A stretch of DNA of 64,000 nt, from contig OX388312.1 of assembly GCA_947579605.1 (NCBI GenBank), positions 20,669,313 to 20,733,312 on the forward strand, in the 5' to 3' direction. This document shows, piece after piece, positions 48,295 through 59,435 of this stretch (position 1 is its first letter; the number at the start of each line of letters is the position of its first letter). Made by a program: the position numbers and the translations under genes. Source of the DNA: Athripsodes cinereus (taxonomy: Eukaryota > Arthropoda > Insecta > Trichoptera > Leptoceridae). A model generated the notes under the pieces. The model saw only the letters and a list, made by a program, of their open reading frames with translations. It was not told the origin of the DNA and made no database searches.

Positions 48295-48682
48295 TCTTTA
48301 CACTCTCATCTTTCAGTTTTTCGACTCTCAATCTCATAGATGGCGTGGACTTTTGTGTTCTCGAACGCCAACCGGAGAATAGATTTATTCTTGAGACGAC
48401 AAGAAAATGATCCGTCTCCAGCTCAGCGCCTCGATACACTCTAGTATCCGTGGTCGCCTTCCTGAGACGAGAGTCCACACACACGAGGTCAATCATCGAT
48501 CTTTCATTCCATCTCTCCCAGGTATACATGTGGATCTCCTTGTGGGCGAAAAAGGTATTCGCCACAAAGAGATCCATCTCCAAGCACACGTCAATTATTC
48601 TTTTGCCATTATCGTTCACTCTACTGTCTCCATTCATTCCCAAAACACTTTCAAGTTCATTCTGCAATCTTTCCCACGCCAT
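48266..48682 (-). pseudogene. RTE endonuclease, C-terminal half
   Basis: The frame includes ELESVLGMNGDSRVNDNG, LIDVC-like IIDVCLEMDLFVANTFF, YTWERWNERSMIDLVCV and the final catalytic motif LETDHFLVVSRI (D-H pair). It runs into the linker and ends at ICKNCE, while the next frame begins as MNTYVKTVNE. A single-base frameshift near 48290 separates them. Confidence 0.8.
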
Positions 48683-49118
48683 TCCAGAACTCTTCCTTTT
48701 CCGTCTCTATGGCATCGTTCCCAGGACCATACTCAACTATGAGTAAGATCCTAGTCATCCCCACTTTGAAACGAATCCAGATTAGCCTGGAACTTACACA
48801 TTCATACCCTTTCATACATTCGCTCATTCTTTTCGATAGAAAAGCACCCACACCTTGACATGCATGTTGTGTATCTGGAACACCAGACCACAACTCGATC
48901 CTTCCATCACTTTCTTTAATACCACACCCTTTCCTCTTCGTTTCGCAGACACACAAAACATCCAAATACTTATCATTCATCATCTCTAAAATTTCGTCCG
49001 TCTTTCTCACCATCCCTCCTCTCACATTCAAAACTCCCACCCTGCATTCCGCTCTCCTCTTTGTGCCCTTCACCCACTTTGACGCGGCATGATGGGTGGC
49101 AAGCCTCATCGCTGCCAT
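48657..49118 (-). pseudogene. RTE endonuclease, N-terminal half
   Basis: The frame starts with ATG at the element's 5' edge (its A may belong to the duplication). It contains CRVGVLNVRGGMV (the N of the first APE motif), LDVLCVCETKRKG (catalytic glutamate), GVGAFLSKRM, SSRLIWIRFKVG and ILLIVEYGPGNDA. It then stops at KIAE. The following motif with the catalytic aspartate and asparagine (GD-(F/M)-N in relatives) should come next but is absent; the text resumes in another frame as QNELESVLGMNGD. I infer a deletion of roughly 20-30 codons. Confidence 0.8.
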
Positions 49119-49140
49119 AAATTTATTTTCCTATAACATT

Positions 49141-49190
49141 ATGGTATATATCTCAAGTAGGATAGCCAACAAACCATTTGCAGTTACCAG
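49141..49190 (-). repeat. Degenerate copy of the RTE-tail short repeat
   Basis: TATCTCAAGTAGGATAGCCA then ACAAACCATTTGCAGT aligns imperfectly with the CCCACAAGTGGGGTAGCCAG...CTGCATG body of the family. Confidence 0.35.
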
Positions 49191-50193
49191 TTGTATTCTG
49201 TATTCTAATGAAAGAAAATGACATTTGGGATAAATAGCATACCTCATCGTTAACTAGAAGTTGTTAGATAAGCATACCTAACTTGTGGAAAAGTCTACGA
49301 TAGCTTAAAAAAAGAATATATTATACGGATAAAAAATGGTAATCAATAATTGATTGCCAAAATTATTCCCTTACCTATATCAAAAAACTTGAACTTATCT
49401 TTTTATTTGTATCCCGTGAGAAAATCTAGATTAATATATTTCATGATTTATTATAAAAATATTTAATATCTAAGCATATTATTTCTTGTTAATTAAAAAT
49501 ATACAAAATATGTTTTTCAACTACAGAAACTTAACTGGAAATATTGGTTCATCGAACCGAATTAATGTATAATTTTCAAAATTTTCAATTGACTTCAATC
49601 ACAAGGAATATGTTTCATACAATAAATTCATCCATAAATTTCATTTCAGTTACAAAACAAGATTGATCTACTTAATATTTATTTATGCATAGACATTGCC
49701 GTATTTTTTTGCCATAATCTAAATTTTAATTCTGCTAAAGACTTTAATTACAATATTTATTGTCTTTTAAATTTAAAACCATTTAGAGAAAAAGAAAAGC
49801 TCTTGTTTCATTTTGTACATACATCACCTTAAACTCGAACAAGAAACAACAGCAATGTGTTACGATACCAAATAATAACCTCTACGTGAATCTTTTTTAT
49901 TTATATTTATTTATTTATTTAATAGAGACACAACCTCCACAATCAAGCGTGTCCACAACATGCACGTTGAAACAAAATTATTAATCATTTTTTGTTAGAA
50001 ATTACTTTATTTTAGAAACAATGCACTATTTATATCGAAATGATTAATAGAAACGCATTGCCCGTTTGTAATAAGTCATTGATATTATGAGGTTATAAGT
50101 ATATTCTCGTAAAGTATTTATGTAATTTAAAATTATACCTAATTCAGTATAAAATCAAACCGCACATACGGCTCCGTAGGTAGCCTCAATGGT
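49191..50193. other. Non-coding AT-rich stretch
   Basis: No gene or recognisable element seen. A (TTTA)n run lies near 49900-49920. Confidence 0.5.
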
Positions 50194-50214
50194 AATTTTT
50201 AAAATGAAACACAA

Positions 50215-50344
50215 TATGTAGTTATTCCACTATTGACTTTATTTATTTTTGCGAGCCGGCTTACTTTTGCCTAACGCTGAGAGCGGAAGCTCTTGAAAGC
50301 CGGCTCGCAAAAATAAATAAAGTCAATAGTGGAATAACTACATA
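50215..50344. mobile_element. Foldback element with perfect 48-bp arms
   Basis: Arms at 50215-50262 and 50297-50344 are perfectly inverted around a 34-bp loop. The inner ends are GCGAGCCGGCTT/AAGCCGGCTCGC, and AGAGCGGAAGCTCTTGAAAG links it to the foldback at 29941-30052. It sits within a second inverted repeat of 23 bp (50194-50216 and 50464-50486), so two foldbacks overlap. Confidence 0.85.
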
Positions 50345-50465
50345 TTTATTTATTTATTCTTTTTGCACATCATCATTACATAACAGTGTTAACAAAATAA
50401 TATAAAATTTTAGAAACTAGGACGATGTGCAGTGGCGAGATTATCACTATAAAGTGATTTCTTTA
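50345..50465 (-). repeat. LINE/SINE 3'-end repeat (inverted copy)
   Basis: The plus strand reads (TTTA)n, then TTTTTGCACATCATCATTAC, ACAGTGTTAACAAAAT, GATGTGCAGTGGCGAGATTA and TCACTATAAAGTGATTTCTT. The last part is the inverted GGAAGA-hairpin-GATAA-CTCGCC pattern of 3565 and 33955. The first part recurs at 55160-55220. Confidence 0.55.
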
Positions 50466-51274
50466 TTGTGTTTCATTTTAAAAATTATTAATATGAACTT
50501 CCACCAAGAACCGTCGGTCGATAAATTAAACTTTATTAAGCCTCAATGATGTTTATGATTCTTCTGGTTTAGCAGTTGCACGTGTGTCCAGTTGTTTTTA
50601 ATATAACCTAATATACATAACATAGCCTACGTGGTAATACATTATATTTAAATTAAAATAGTCTATAATAAACTTAATTTTATCTGCGAAACGTGAAAAT
50701 TTTACGGTTTACGTTGAAAGTTGAATTTCATTAAAAAAAGTAAACGTTTTATGATTTTTCTTTGTTATGCAAAACACGAACTTTATACTTTCATAGATTA
50801 CGCATATTATTATTATTATGCGTACTCGCATTTTTATTATTTCCTTACCTAACCACAAATTTGTATTATATCAAAATTACTTAGTTATTATTATTTTAAA
50901 TAGGAAGCTCCTTGTACCCTTTTCAATTAATTTTACTACGAAGATTCAGGTAAACATTTTGTAAATACTATTACGACGTAAAAATGGAAAAATGTTGTAG
51001 GTTTGTTCATATAATAACCCGTTTTCAAAATACTACTTATGTAACTTGTAAAAATTATTGGCTCAAATACATCGATTCATTTTTAACAAATATGTAACTA
51101 TGAATACAGGGAAAATTCGCCTCCATCCTCGTATAGATAAATTACAAAAAAAAACTGATTTATCATCAAACTCATAATAATACTTTGAGTAGACAAAGAA
51201 GTGTACTTTTTTATAAATTACAAAGTTCTTGGATCGATGATGATGATGATGATTTTGGATGATTTTATTTTATT

Positions 51275-51325
51275 TATGACGCCATTTTACAATCCCTAGA
51301 CCGTCTCAAGGGCGCCAGTGAAGAG
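51275..51325. repeat. GGCGCC-containing interspersed repeat
   Basis: TGACGCCATTTTACAATCCC then TAGACCGTCTCAAGGGCGCC. It is the third member of the family at 6165 and 36258. Confidence 0.4.
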
Positions 51326-52996
51326 TTCAGTTTTTAATTTGTGTGCCTTGTCATGCAAAACCCTCAAATACTGAGTAATTTTCTGATAAATATATTATAA
51401 TTCGAATGTATTTCATACATTTTGATAAGCTTACTCAGGCAGAAATGGAAAATGTATTCATAATATTTTTGAAGTAAATAACATCTCTCATTTCTTACCA
51501 CCAAATTGGAAGTTTTATCTCGTTACGAAAAAAATCATCATAAATTTCGTAAATACATTTTGATTATTTTTTTCCGAAAACTTTTTTACATTAAAAAGTA
51601 AATTATTTTCAAATAAAATAGTTACTTTCATTACATGACATTAAATATTTTAAATAAAATAGGTTATAGAAAACATTCTGTTTCTCTAGAAAATAATAAA
51701 AAAAATGTTAAACTAGCTATTTGTTATCAAATATAATTATTATTTTGTAAATGATCATTCGATTTAAAAGAGTTAGTCGAATAATATGAAATAGTGTTAG
51801 AATTTTTTCATGGCAACACTATGCAAAAAATTTGAACATATCCAAGGCTCTATAGAAAATGGCTAATCGTCCCAGTTGTCTTTGTCATAGCTTTCTTTAA
51901 TCGCAAGGATTTTATCTATAGAATGCAGTACCTACATTCTTTTACCTTTTCAATTTCATACACAATTTAGTGGTTACAATATGGGACGGTAGCATTGGGA
52001 TGAACATATTACATAGATACATGTACATATAAGTTATCTTATGACTAGAAGAATATTATTAAATTTATTCGAAGACATAATTTTTATTTTGGGACACAAC
52101 ATCAAAGGTTGGTCCTACGAAGTATGTCATAATTTAATGAATAAAAGGAGTATATTATTATAGTTTAAAATCAAGATCACAAGGTAAATAAGTTTAGATT
52201 GAACCGACTAGAAATTGAACCCAAGTATGTACTAGTTCCATCATTGTACATTTATTTACAATGTACCTATTACATGGCAAGTTCAGTAAGTAATGATTTT
52301 TATTTCCTGGTATTTTGATACTTATTTTATTGACTTAAATCTTTCTAAGGTATTATTTAGGAAATTTCCTCGACTAAATAAAAATATTTTTAACTGAATT
52401 TGATAAATAAATAATAATGCTTTATAATTATTTTGTTAAGGGCTTTACTTTTGGACCGTGCTTAGTAAGGTTGTTTCTATTTGCATACAAAAGTAGAGAC
52501 GTAAATAACACAATCTTAGTTACATCAAGTATATTTTATATTCGCGAAAATACGTAACAGGAACTTTTTAACACGTTTTCACTTAAGATTTTGAAATATC
52601 ACCAATTTTTTTTTAATATCTACGGTATAGATCTTTGACCTTTTTAATCTCAATAATACAAAAACAACAAGTATTACATACAGAATGCATTATTCTATTG
52701 ATTTTTTTTTTTTTTTTTACATAATTTACTCTATTCTATTGTAATTGTTGTTTGTTGATTTATCTGTTGTGTTTAGTTATGTATGTTTGTAGAGCACATG
52801 AGGGTAATATAGGGATCTTCACTGGTTTGCTTATTGCTAAATATGTTATAGACCATTGTATTTTTTGTATCAACTGTATGTATCCTGTAAAATAAAAAAA
52901 TAAAAAAAAATAAAAAAAATAATAAATAAAAATACAGAAGAAAAAACAATAAAAATATCACATAAATATTAAAATAAAATAAGTGGTCTATAGGTA
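51326..52996. other. Non-coding AT-rich stretch with homopolymer runs
   Basis: No gene is supported. It contains a poly(T) run at about 52702-52718 and an A-rich AAATAAAA tract at 52886-52950, perhaps the tail of an unrecognised retroelement. Confidence 0.45.
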
Positions 52997-53012
52997 CCTA
53001 AATTGAAATATA

Positions 53013-53312
53013 TCTATCTATCTATACCCTCACGCCGTGTCCCAGGAGGGGTAGGCAAAGAGAACGGAACGCCATATAGATCTTTCCTTACAAACTTCTT
53101 TCGCTTCCTCCACATTCATCCAGTTTCTCATACATGTTCGCCGATTTCTCTTACTCAACACGCGGCCGTCCTTTAGGATTTGATCCACGTGCTCAAGCCA
53201 CGTGGTTCTTGGCCGTCCACGCTTCCTCACACCTCTTTCAGACAAATACATCCTCTTCGTCATTCTTTCATCTTGCATTCGCTCAACATCTCCAAACCAT
53301 CGTAACTTATTA
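53013..53312 (-). mobile_element. 5'-truncated copy of the 46-49 kb RTE-type family
   Basis: The minus strand encodes NKLRWFGDVERMQDERMTKR, then RKRGRPRTTWLEHVDQILKD, MNVEEAKEVCKERS and LFAYPSWDTA, ending near 53030. It is followed by a (TAGA)n tail. It is very similar to the end of 46147-48294, with one stretch two residues shorter (SERGVRK). The tail unit differs (TAGA here, TATAG there). A possible 7-bp duplication AAATATA (53006-53012 and 53314-53320) is weak. Confidence 0.85.
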
Positions 53313-53642
53313 TAAATATAATCAATTGTTGAGAAATTGATTTCAAATTTGTTTATTGTGCGTTAAGTATATCCTATAGATGGGTTCACTAACTAGATTT
53401 TAATAACAAAAAGGCAATATACATAATATTAAACAATATTTGTATTTCATATAAAAACGAAATTTTGCTAGGTTTTTAAAAGATATATCAACACGGAATA
53501 CTATATTGAAAGGAATTATAATGCTACATAAAAAAATATCTGAAAGCATTCGTCACAAAGGGAATGTTGAATGCTTGTACTGAAATACTTATTAATAAGT
53601 ACAGTGGAAACACGTGCTTGTATGCTTATCTACAAATTATTA

Positions 53643-54884
53643 TAAGGGGTGTTTCATATTGTTTTTCGTTTTTGATACTCAAAAATAAAACACAAGAATT
53701 TTTTCAAACTTGTTCTAATTACTATTATATTAAAGAGCAGGTTTTAAATTTTTATTTATGAAAAAAAACCGCTTGTAAGTGCGCACCATCCCCTTCTTCA
53801 CATTCATTTAACCTGGCACTAAAATTTTCAATTACTCGTTGGAGCATCGCTCTAGGAATAGCGTTTATTTCATCTGTGACTCTTTGCTTCAAAACGTTCA
53901 GGTTGGGTGGCAATGGGTTGTAAACCTTACTTTTTAAGTAGCTCCATAGGAAAAAATCAGCAGGCGTTAAATCTGGGCTCCTTGGTGGCCAGTAGATGTC
54001 TCCTCGGCGACTTATCACTCTTTCAGGAAATAATTCTTGAAGAACAGCTAGGGAGTCATTTGTTACATGAAAAGTGGCTCCATCTTGTTGGAAAAATGTC
54101 TTGCAGTTTTAGCCAATCTGGTTTTGCATTTCTGTAGTCAAAAAAGTCCTGATCATATGGCAATATAGATCAGAATTAACTGTCTGAGCGCGACCACGGT
54201 CATCTTCAAAAAAGTAAGGGCCAATAATTCCTTGACTTGATATGGCAACCCAAACGACAACTTTCGGCGAGTGTAATGGTTGCTGATGCAGTTTTAGTGG
54301 ATTGTCGGAAGCCCAGTATCTGCAATTTTGCTTATTCACGTGGCTGTTGATGTGTAAATTCGATTCATCATTATTGAAACTCCTTTCTTGAACAATTACA
54401 ATTTTATAGGCGTGAAAATGCATATCTTTACGAATAATGTGATAAATCGTGGATCTGTTTAAATTTTGAGAAGCTGCGCGCAATCGTAGTGACTGTTGTG
54501 GGTCGTTCATAACAGACTGGGGAACGCGGTCGGCGTTCGTGCTCGTTCTCGATGTCCTTGTGCGCCCAGTTGATTTATCCGGCATTATGTTCCCAATCTG
54601 TTGAAATTTGCGCACCCAATGCATTATTAAATTTGCACTTGGCACATTTTTCATCGTGGTTAAATGAAAATTTGTCCTGTAGAGACGTCGAACAATAGTG
54701 CACGAATCGTTGTTTTTGTAAAACGCGCGCACGCAAAATGCGCGCTGCGGTCCCGTGAAAAAATCCATTACTACTAAACTAAAAAAGCCCGCCAAGCGTT
54801 TGACACCACTCCCCTCCCCCCACTATCTGTATTTGGCGCGTAACGGCCAAACAAAAAACGAAAAACAATATGAGACACCCTATA
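53643..54884 (-). mobile_element. Tc1/mariner-superfamily transposon, 1242 bp
   Basis: Inverted termini containing GTGT(T/C)TCATATTGTTTTTC and continuing CGTTTTT lie just inside TA dinucleotides (53641-53642 and 54885-54886), the mariner target duplication. The length is that of a complete element. Confidence 0.88.
53752..54795 (-). pseudogene. mariner-type transposase, frameshifted
   Basis: The frame at 54795-54109 has a helix-turn-helix N-terminus (RAFCVRAFYKNNDSCTIVRR, FQQIGNIMPDKSTGRTRTS), a region with a possible first catalytic Asp (SFNNDESNLHINSHVNKQNC), then HSPKVVVWVAISSQGIIGPYF. A frameshift and stop near 54109 precede the continuation FFQQDGATFHVTNDSLAVL (second Asp) and GDIYWPPRSPDLTPADFFLW (third catalytic Asp in SPD), ending at 53752. 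The second and third Asp are separated by 36 residues as read. The first motif differs from the usual DE(A/S)HF. It is dead, but little diverged in its second half. Confidence 0.85.
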
Positions 54885-54886
54885 TA

Positions 54887-55771
54887 AACGTACAATATTT
54901 ATTTTTTGTCACTCCGTGATCATGAATAGTCTACCTCAAAATAAGGAGAAAGCTTCAATATCATATTTGTACCTAAATACCTATTAGGTGCTGACGTCAT
55001 TTGAAAGGTAGTGAATGCATAATGTATATTGAACTTTTAAGTTAGAAAAGAAAACAAGTTTGATAAGATTATTTTAAAAACAATTTTGTCCGAGATAATT
55101 AACTAATATTATTTTTGAACCAAACCATAAACTCATTTCGGAAAATACTTTTAATTTTTATTTATTTTTATTTATTTATTCTTCTTGCACATCATCATTA
55201 CATTACAGTGTTAACAAAATTTTTATGCAAAGTTTTATGCAAAGTTTCAATTACACTGTATTCGATTACATTAATTAAAATGTTGAAGATGTCGTAAAAG
55301 ACGAGGTAAATAATCAATTGTTACATAATTGTTCTTGGTAGCGGTTTATTTCCAGCTTGTGGGGTTACGTGGAGGTGATGGCATTAGCAAGCGAAAGAAG
55401 AATGTGTGTAATTATATGTACAGTAAATTAATACACACAAATTTTAACATATTGGAGTCTGGAGTAGAATGGCCCCATATTCAATACCACCGTGTATCTA
55501 CCTACTCGACCACAGCGCATCCCACGGCAGCTAGCAAACCTGCCGCACGCTATAAACATGCAAGCTATCCTTTCCACGTCAACATAAAAAAATAGAAATG
55601 TTTAGAATATTTACTGATATTTATAGTTTAACTTGTGATAAAAGTAAGACATTCTAAATAGTTGGCAAGCCACATTCCTGTCTTTAAGAAGTCATATGAA
55701 ATTTTACCGAAATGAGTGGGAGATATATGGATTTGTAACTTTGTTTATACACTCATTACATTTACAAATCA
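54887..55771. other. Non-coding stretch with repeat remnants
   Basis: No gene is supported. It holds a remnant of the (TTTA)n-TTGCACATCATCATTACA repeat at about 55155-55220 and a partial copy of the RTE-tail repeat (AAACATGCAAGCTATCCTTT, 55550-55590). Confidence 0.45.
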
Positions 55772-56417
55772 TAGGGTTCACATATTATATTGAAAGGACC
55801 CTCCACACACCCGGATATCTCAGGAGTCAAAGACTCCTATTTATCCGCACTTGCAAACAAAAATTTGTCCTCACGGGCGAGCCATATGGGCAGCCTGAAT
55901 GGCCGGCCGGCCAAATCCGCCTCGTGGGAATCTTTTAAACTACTGTAAAACTTTCAATATCCCCTTAAGGTAGAGAAACACCAATATTTATATTTTTATT
56001 AAAATAATACAAGGATCCGAAATAAACACATAGGAAAAAAATAACAATAAGTATACCCAATAATCAAATTTGTTACAAAAAGCAGAAATATGATGTCCAG
56101 AAACTTTTAAGGATCCAAGATAGAGAGCGCAGGGGTCACCGGTACCAGAGTAATGTGAAAACTATTCTCCCTCCCGAAGGGGACATCCCAACCAATGCTA
56201 CTCTCCACCAAGGGAGACAGGACGCACAAGAACGAAAAACGAGTTCGCCACACGAAAAACCGCACTCCAAATCAAATCAACCTGCAGATTCACCCGCGTC
56301 TGCTGGAGGTAAACCCGGCAAACGCAGGAGGTCCCACCTAGATACCCAGGTATCTACAAACTTTCTGAAGGCTCTAAAATTCTGAGGACACAACAGAACC
56401 TCACCAAACCAAATAGG

Positions 56418-59400
56418 TCAGGGAGTCCCTTCACTCATTTCCTCGAACATCAGATCCCTAGCATCCGTCATCACCGGACACACCCAAAGGATGTGGTCCG
56501 CATACTGCTTCCCCATCCCACAAACACACCACGGGCTCTCCGAAAGCCCAAGATCAAAAAGCTTGCCCCTCAGGTCGCCGTGGCCCGTCACTAGCTGGAC
56601 GGAAAAGTGGTCGAAGGACAGGAAATGCTTTCTCAATCGTTCACAAACATCTGGGAGAAAACTGTAGACTAATCTAGCAGTTCTCCCCCTATCCCATCTA
56701 TCCTGCCAAACTTCCATCGTTTTCTGCCGCACCCTGCTGACTGCCCTATTAAATCCCCTTATTCCGGGTTCTGCAACAACAGACATATCGAAATGTACAA
56801 CGTTACCGTCCGCCTTGAGCTTACGCCTGGCCACACAATCTAAGATTTCCAAGTCGGCTGGCAGCACACCAGCGATGACTGGGAGGCCATCGCTAGCTGC
56901 AGTCCGATACGCACCTGTGACAGCGAGCAGCGGGAGTCTTTGCCCCCTCAAGACCGCCGCCGACACAGAGCCAACCAATAGCCTATGCGACCAAACACGA
57001 GCAGCATACGTAGCCTGAGCCACGTATGTCGCCCGATATATGGTCCTCACAGTGCATGATTTAAGGCCCCATGTACCACGACTTAGTCTGCGGAGAGTGA
57101 AAAACAGCACTCCCGCTTTTTCAGCCGTCGCTCTTACATGTGGAAGAAAGGAAAGGCCTCTGTCTAGAACAACACCAAGATAACGAACTTCGTCAACCAC
57201 CTTTACAGGTGATCCACTCATCCGCAAAACCGGGTTCCTCCTTCCAAGCGAGCCCTTCAACCACATAGCAGAGGTCTTGCTCGGCGAGAAGACAAGCCTA
57301 TTCACACTGCCCCATGTCAAAATGCGATCGATCGCGAGTTTAAATTTGCTCTCGATGGCGGATCTCGTGCTGCCAGACAGCAAGAGAAGCGCGTCATCTG
57401 CATATGCAAAAATTGTACAACCAGGCGGAAGATCCACTTTTAACAGATCATCAAACAGGACATTCCACAGAAACGGTCCAAGGACCGAACCCTGCGGGCA
57501 ACCCATGTCGACAATCCGTTCTACTATAAGCCCCGCATGTGTGATTATCACTGATCTGCTGCCAAAGTAGCTGCTGACGATGTCGAACAGCCAACGAGGA
57601 CAGCCTCGCATCTTCAGCTTCGTCAAAATGATAGGCCACCATGCATTGTCGAAGGCCCCAGCTATGTCAAGGAAAACACCCAGGACATTCTTATCTGTAC
57701 ATTCATCTCTCCATTTCATGCAGGCGTCTATTGCGTGCTCAGTAGATAAACCCCGGCTAAAGCCAAACTGTTTAGGATCTCCAGGCGACAGACTCTCCAT
57801 AAGCCGATTCCTCACCAAAATTTCAAGAATCTTGCCGAAAGAAGGCAGCAAAGTTATAGGTCTATAAGCCTTAAGATCCGACAGCGGCCTATCATTGCCC
57901 TTAGGTATAACCCTGAGCAATCCTCTCTTCCAAACTTTTGGGAAAATCCCTTCATTCAAACAAGCCTGGTAGAGAGCCAGCATTTCTGCCGGACAGTACT
58001 GCCAGACTTTCTTCACGATGTCACCATTGATTCTGTCAATCCCAGGTGCCTTCCTAGGCCCTAATCTCTTGACGATTTCCCCTAGTTCCGGATGTGTCAC
58101 ATCGACAATTTCGATCATGGACTCATCAGGTGGGCAGCGTGACAGGAAACGCAACGCCGCGTGGAATGGCGTGTCCCCCGACATCGAGTCGAGCGGAACT
58201 AACCCATCCAGCAGCGTTCTGAGTGTGCCGTCAATACACACTGTTTCACTACCGCCAGCAACAATGCTGGTAAGATAGTGATCAGCAGATCTTTTGGTTT
58301 TCACAGCTGTTTTTGTGACCGACCAAGGATCGGCATTTCCCGTTTCAGAAATCCACTCCTTCCAGGCAGAGGCCTTAGCATGCCTTAATGCCAGCTGATA
58401 GGAGCCCCTCGCACGTTGGAGCCTCTCAAGAAGACGCTTACCATCGGGAGAGTCACGCAACACACTGCCACTTCTCACTGGGCAAAAGGCCCGTTCGGCG
58501 GACTTAAACTGGCGTCTCAGGTCCGTGAGTTCTGGCGTCCACCAGTTGGTTGATCGCCGTCCCCCAGGCCTACACCTTCCCATCACAATAGCTGCCGTAT
58601 CAACGACTGCATTGTTAAATCTTTCCCCAGCTATGTCAGCACCCTCTGTCATCCAAATTCTGAAATTTCGCATTCTCTCTTTCAATTCCAGACCAAATTG
58701 TCCCCAGTTTGCCTTCGAACGTCTAAAACTCCAGAGGCCTCTTGGCTCGATCTCCAATGAACCACCGACCGACCAAGTGATCAGTCGATGGTCACTGGAT
58801 ACCTCGCCAACGTTCACTCTCCAATCGGATAGTTTCATGAGCAGATCATCAGTGCACAGTGTCAGGTCAATCCAGCTCTCCCCCATTGGACCGGCAAATG
58901 TAGCTGGACCAGCAACATTAAGAATATTCAGACCTGCAGAAGATATAAAGTCCTCTACAGGTCCGCCACTCCCAGTGCGGTCAGAACCCGGTCTGTCGAA
59001 CCATAGAGGAGAACGCGCATTGAAATCACCCGCAACCAAAACCGGCCGGCCTCTAAGAGCATCCAACGTCTGACTCAAACCCCGTAAGTGTGGACCCACA
59101 GGGTCCGAGTACTTGAAGTATACAGAAACCAAGAATATCTCTCGGCCATCCATTCGAAGACATACACAGCATCGGTATTCATCCGAGAGTCCATCCAAAA
59201 GCATCGGTTGGACTCTACTATGGTCAAAAAGGAAACCCGCCATGGGCTTTGGCCCCTTGTCCACAACGGCAAGGGGAACGTCAGCACCATCAAGAATTAC
59301 CCTCGAGAATAAATGCTCTTGAACAAAAACAATCGGAATTGATAACTTTGACATGCACCTAATCAGATCAATGGCCGACGCTCGTGAGCGTCCCAAGTTG

Positions 59401-59435
59401 ATTTGACCCAGAATAACGGCATCCGCACTAGCCAT
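56418..59435 (-). CDS. R1-clade ORF2: endonuclease and reverse transcriptase, intact
   Basis: A 1005-codon frame, normal length for the clade, without stops. The APE-type endonuclease covers about residues 1-220: INLGRSRAS, VFVQEHLF (Glu40), VLVAGDFNARSPLW (136-140 GDFNA) and SSDHRLITW (214-217 SDHR). RT spans roughly 440-800: KRLGPRKAPGIDRING, YRPITLLPSFGKILE, motif A GVFLDIAGAFDNAWW (Asp590), motif B GCPQGSVLGPFLWN, motif C FAYADDALLLL (YADD 678-681). The C-terminus has a zinc-binding CVCGMGKQYADHILWVCP (C-x-C-x7-H-x4-C). Its ATG overlaps the ORF1 stop in ATGGCTAG (8 nt), suggesting coupled translation by reinitiation. All catalytic residues are present. Confidence 0.95.
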   Translation of the reverse strand: MASADAVILGQINLGRSRASAIDLIRCMSKLSIPIVFVQEHLFSRVILDGADVPLAVVDKGPKPMAGFLFDHSRVQPMLLDGLSDEYRCCVCLRMDGREIFLVSVYFKYSDPVGPHLRGLSQTLDALRGRPVLVAGDFNARSPLWFDRPGSDRTGSGGPVEDFISSAGLNILNVAGPATFAGPMGESWIDLTLCTDDLLMKLSDWRVNVGEVSSDHRLITWSVGGSLEIEPRGLWSFRRSKANWGQFGLELKERMRNFRIWMTEGADIAGERFNNAVVDTAAIVMGRCRPGGRRSTNWWTPELTDLRRQFKSAERAFCPVRSGSVLRDSPDGKRLLERLQRARGSYQLALRHAKASAWKEWISETGNADPWSVTKTAVKTKRSADHYLTSIVAGGSETVCIDGTLRTLLDGLVPLDSMSGDTPFHAALRFLSRCPPDESMIEIVDVTHPELGEIVKRLGPRKAPGIDRINGDIVKKVWQYCPAEMLALYQACLNEGIFPKVWKRGLLRVIPKGNDRPLSDLKAYRPITLLPSFGKILEILVRNRLMESLSPGDPKQFGFSRGLSTEHAIDACMKWRDECTDKNVLGVFLDIAGAFDNAWWPIILTKLKMRGCPRWLFDIVSSYFGSRSVIITHAGLIVERIVDMGCPQGSVLGPFLWNVLFDDLLKVDLPPGCTIFAYADDALLLLSGSTRSAIESKFKLAIDRILTWGSVNRLVFSPSKTSAMWLKGSLGRRNPVLRMSGSPVKVVDEVRYLGVVLDRGLSFLPHVRATAEKAGVLFFTLRRLSRGTWGLKSCTVRTIYRATYVAQATYAARVWSHRLLVGSVSAAVLRGQRLPLLAVTGAYRTAASDGLPVIAGVLPADLEILDCVARRKLKADGNVVHFDMSVVAEPGIRGFNRAVSRVRQKTMEVWQDRWDRGRTARLVYSFLPDVCERLRKHFLSFDHFSVQLVTGHGDLRGKLFDLGLSESPWCVCGMGKQYADHILWVCPVMTDARDLMFEEMSEGTP

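Larger units (their letters stand above)
46122..49117 (-). mobile_element. Nearly complete RTE-type retrotransposon
   Basis: A 12-bp duplication TAAATTTATTTT on the plus strand (46110-46121 and 49118-49129) bounds a 3.0 kb element. Its 3' tail, (TATAG)n then (TAG)n on the minus strand, lies at 46122-46145. Coding starts at or beside the 5' boundary. RTE elements are usually 3.2-3.5 kb, so little has been lost. Shorter relatives lie at 22323, 26245 and 53030. Confidence 0.9.

Noticed and set aside
46460..48382. Several plus-strand frames of 100-196 codons
   Set aside because: They are shadows of the minus-strand RTE reverse transcriptase and endonuclease.
58525..59073. 182-codon plus-strand frame in GC-rich DNA
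   Set aside because: It is the antisense shadow of the R1-clade ORF2, which has full motif support.
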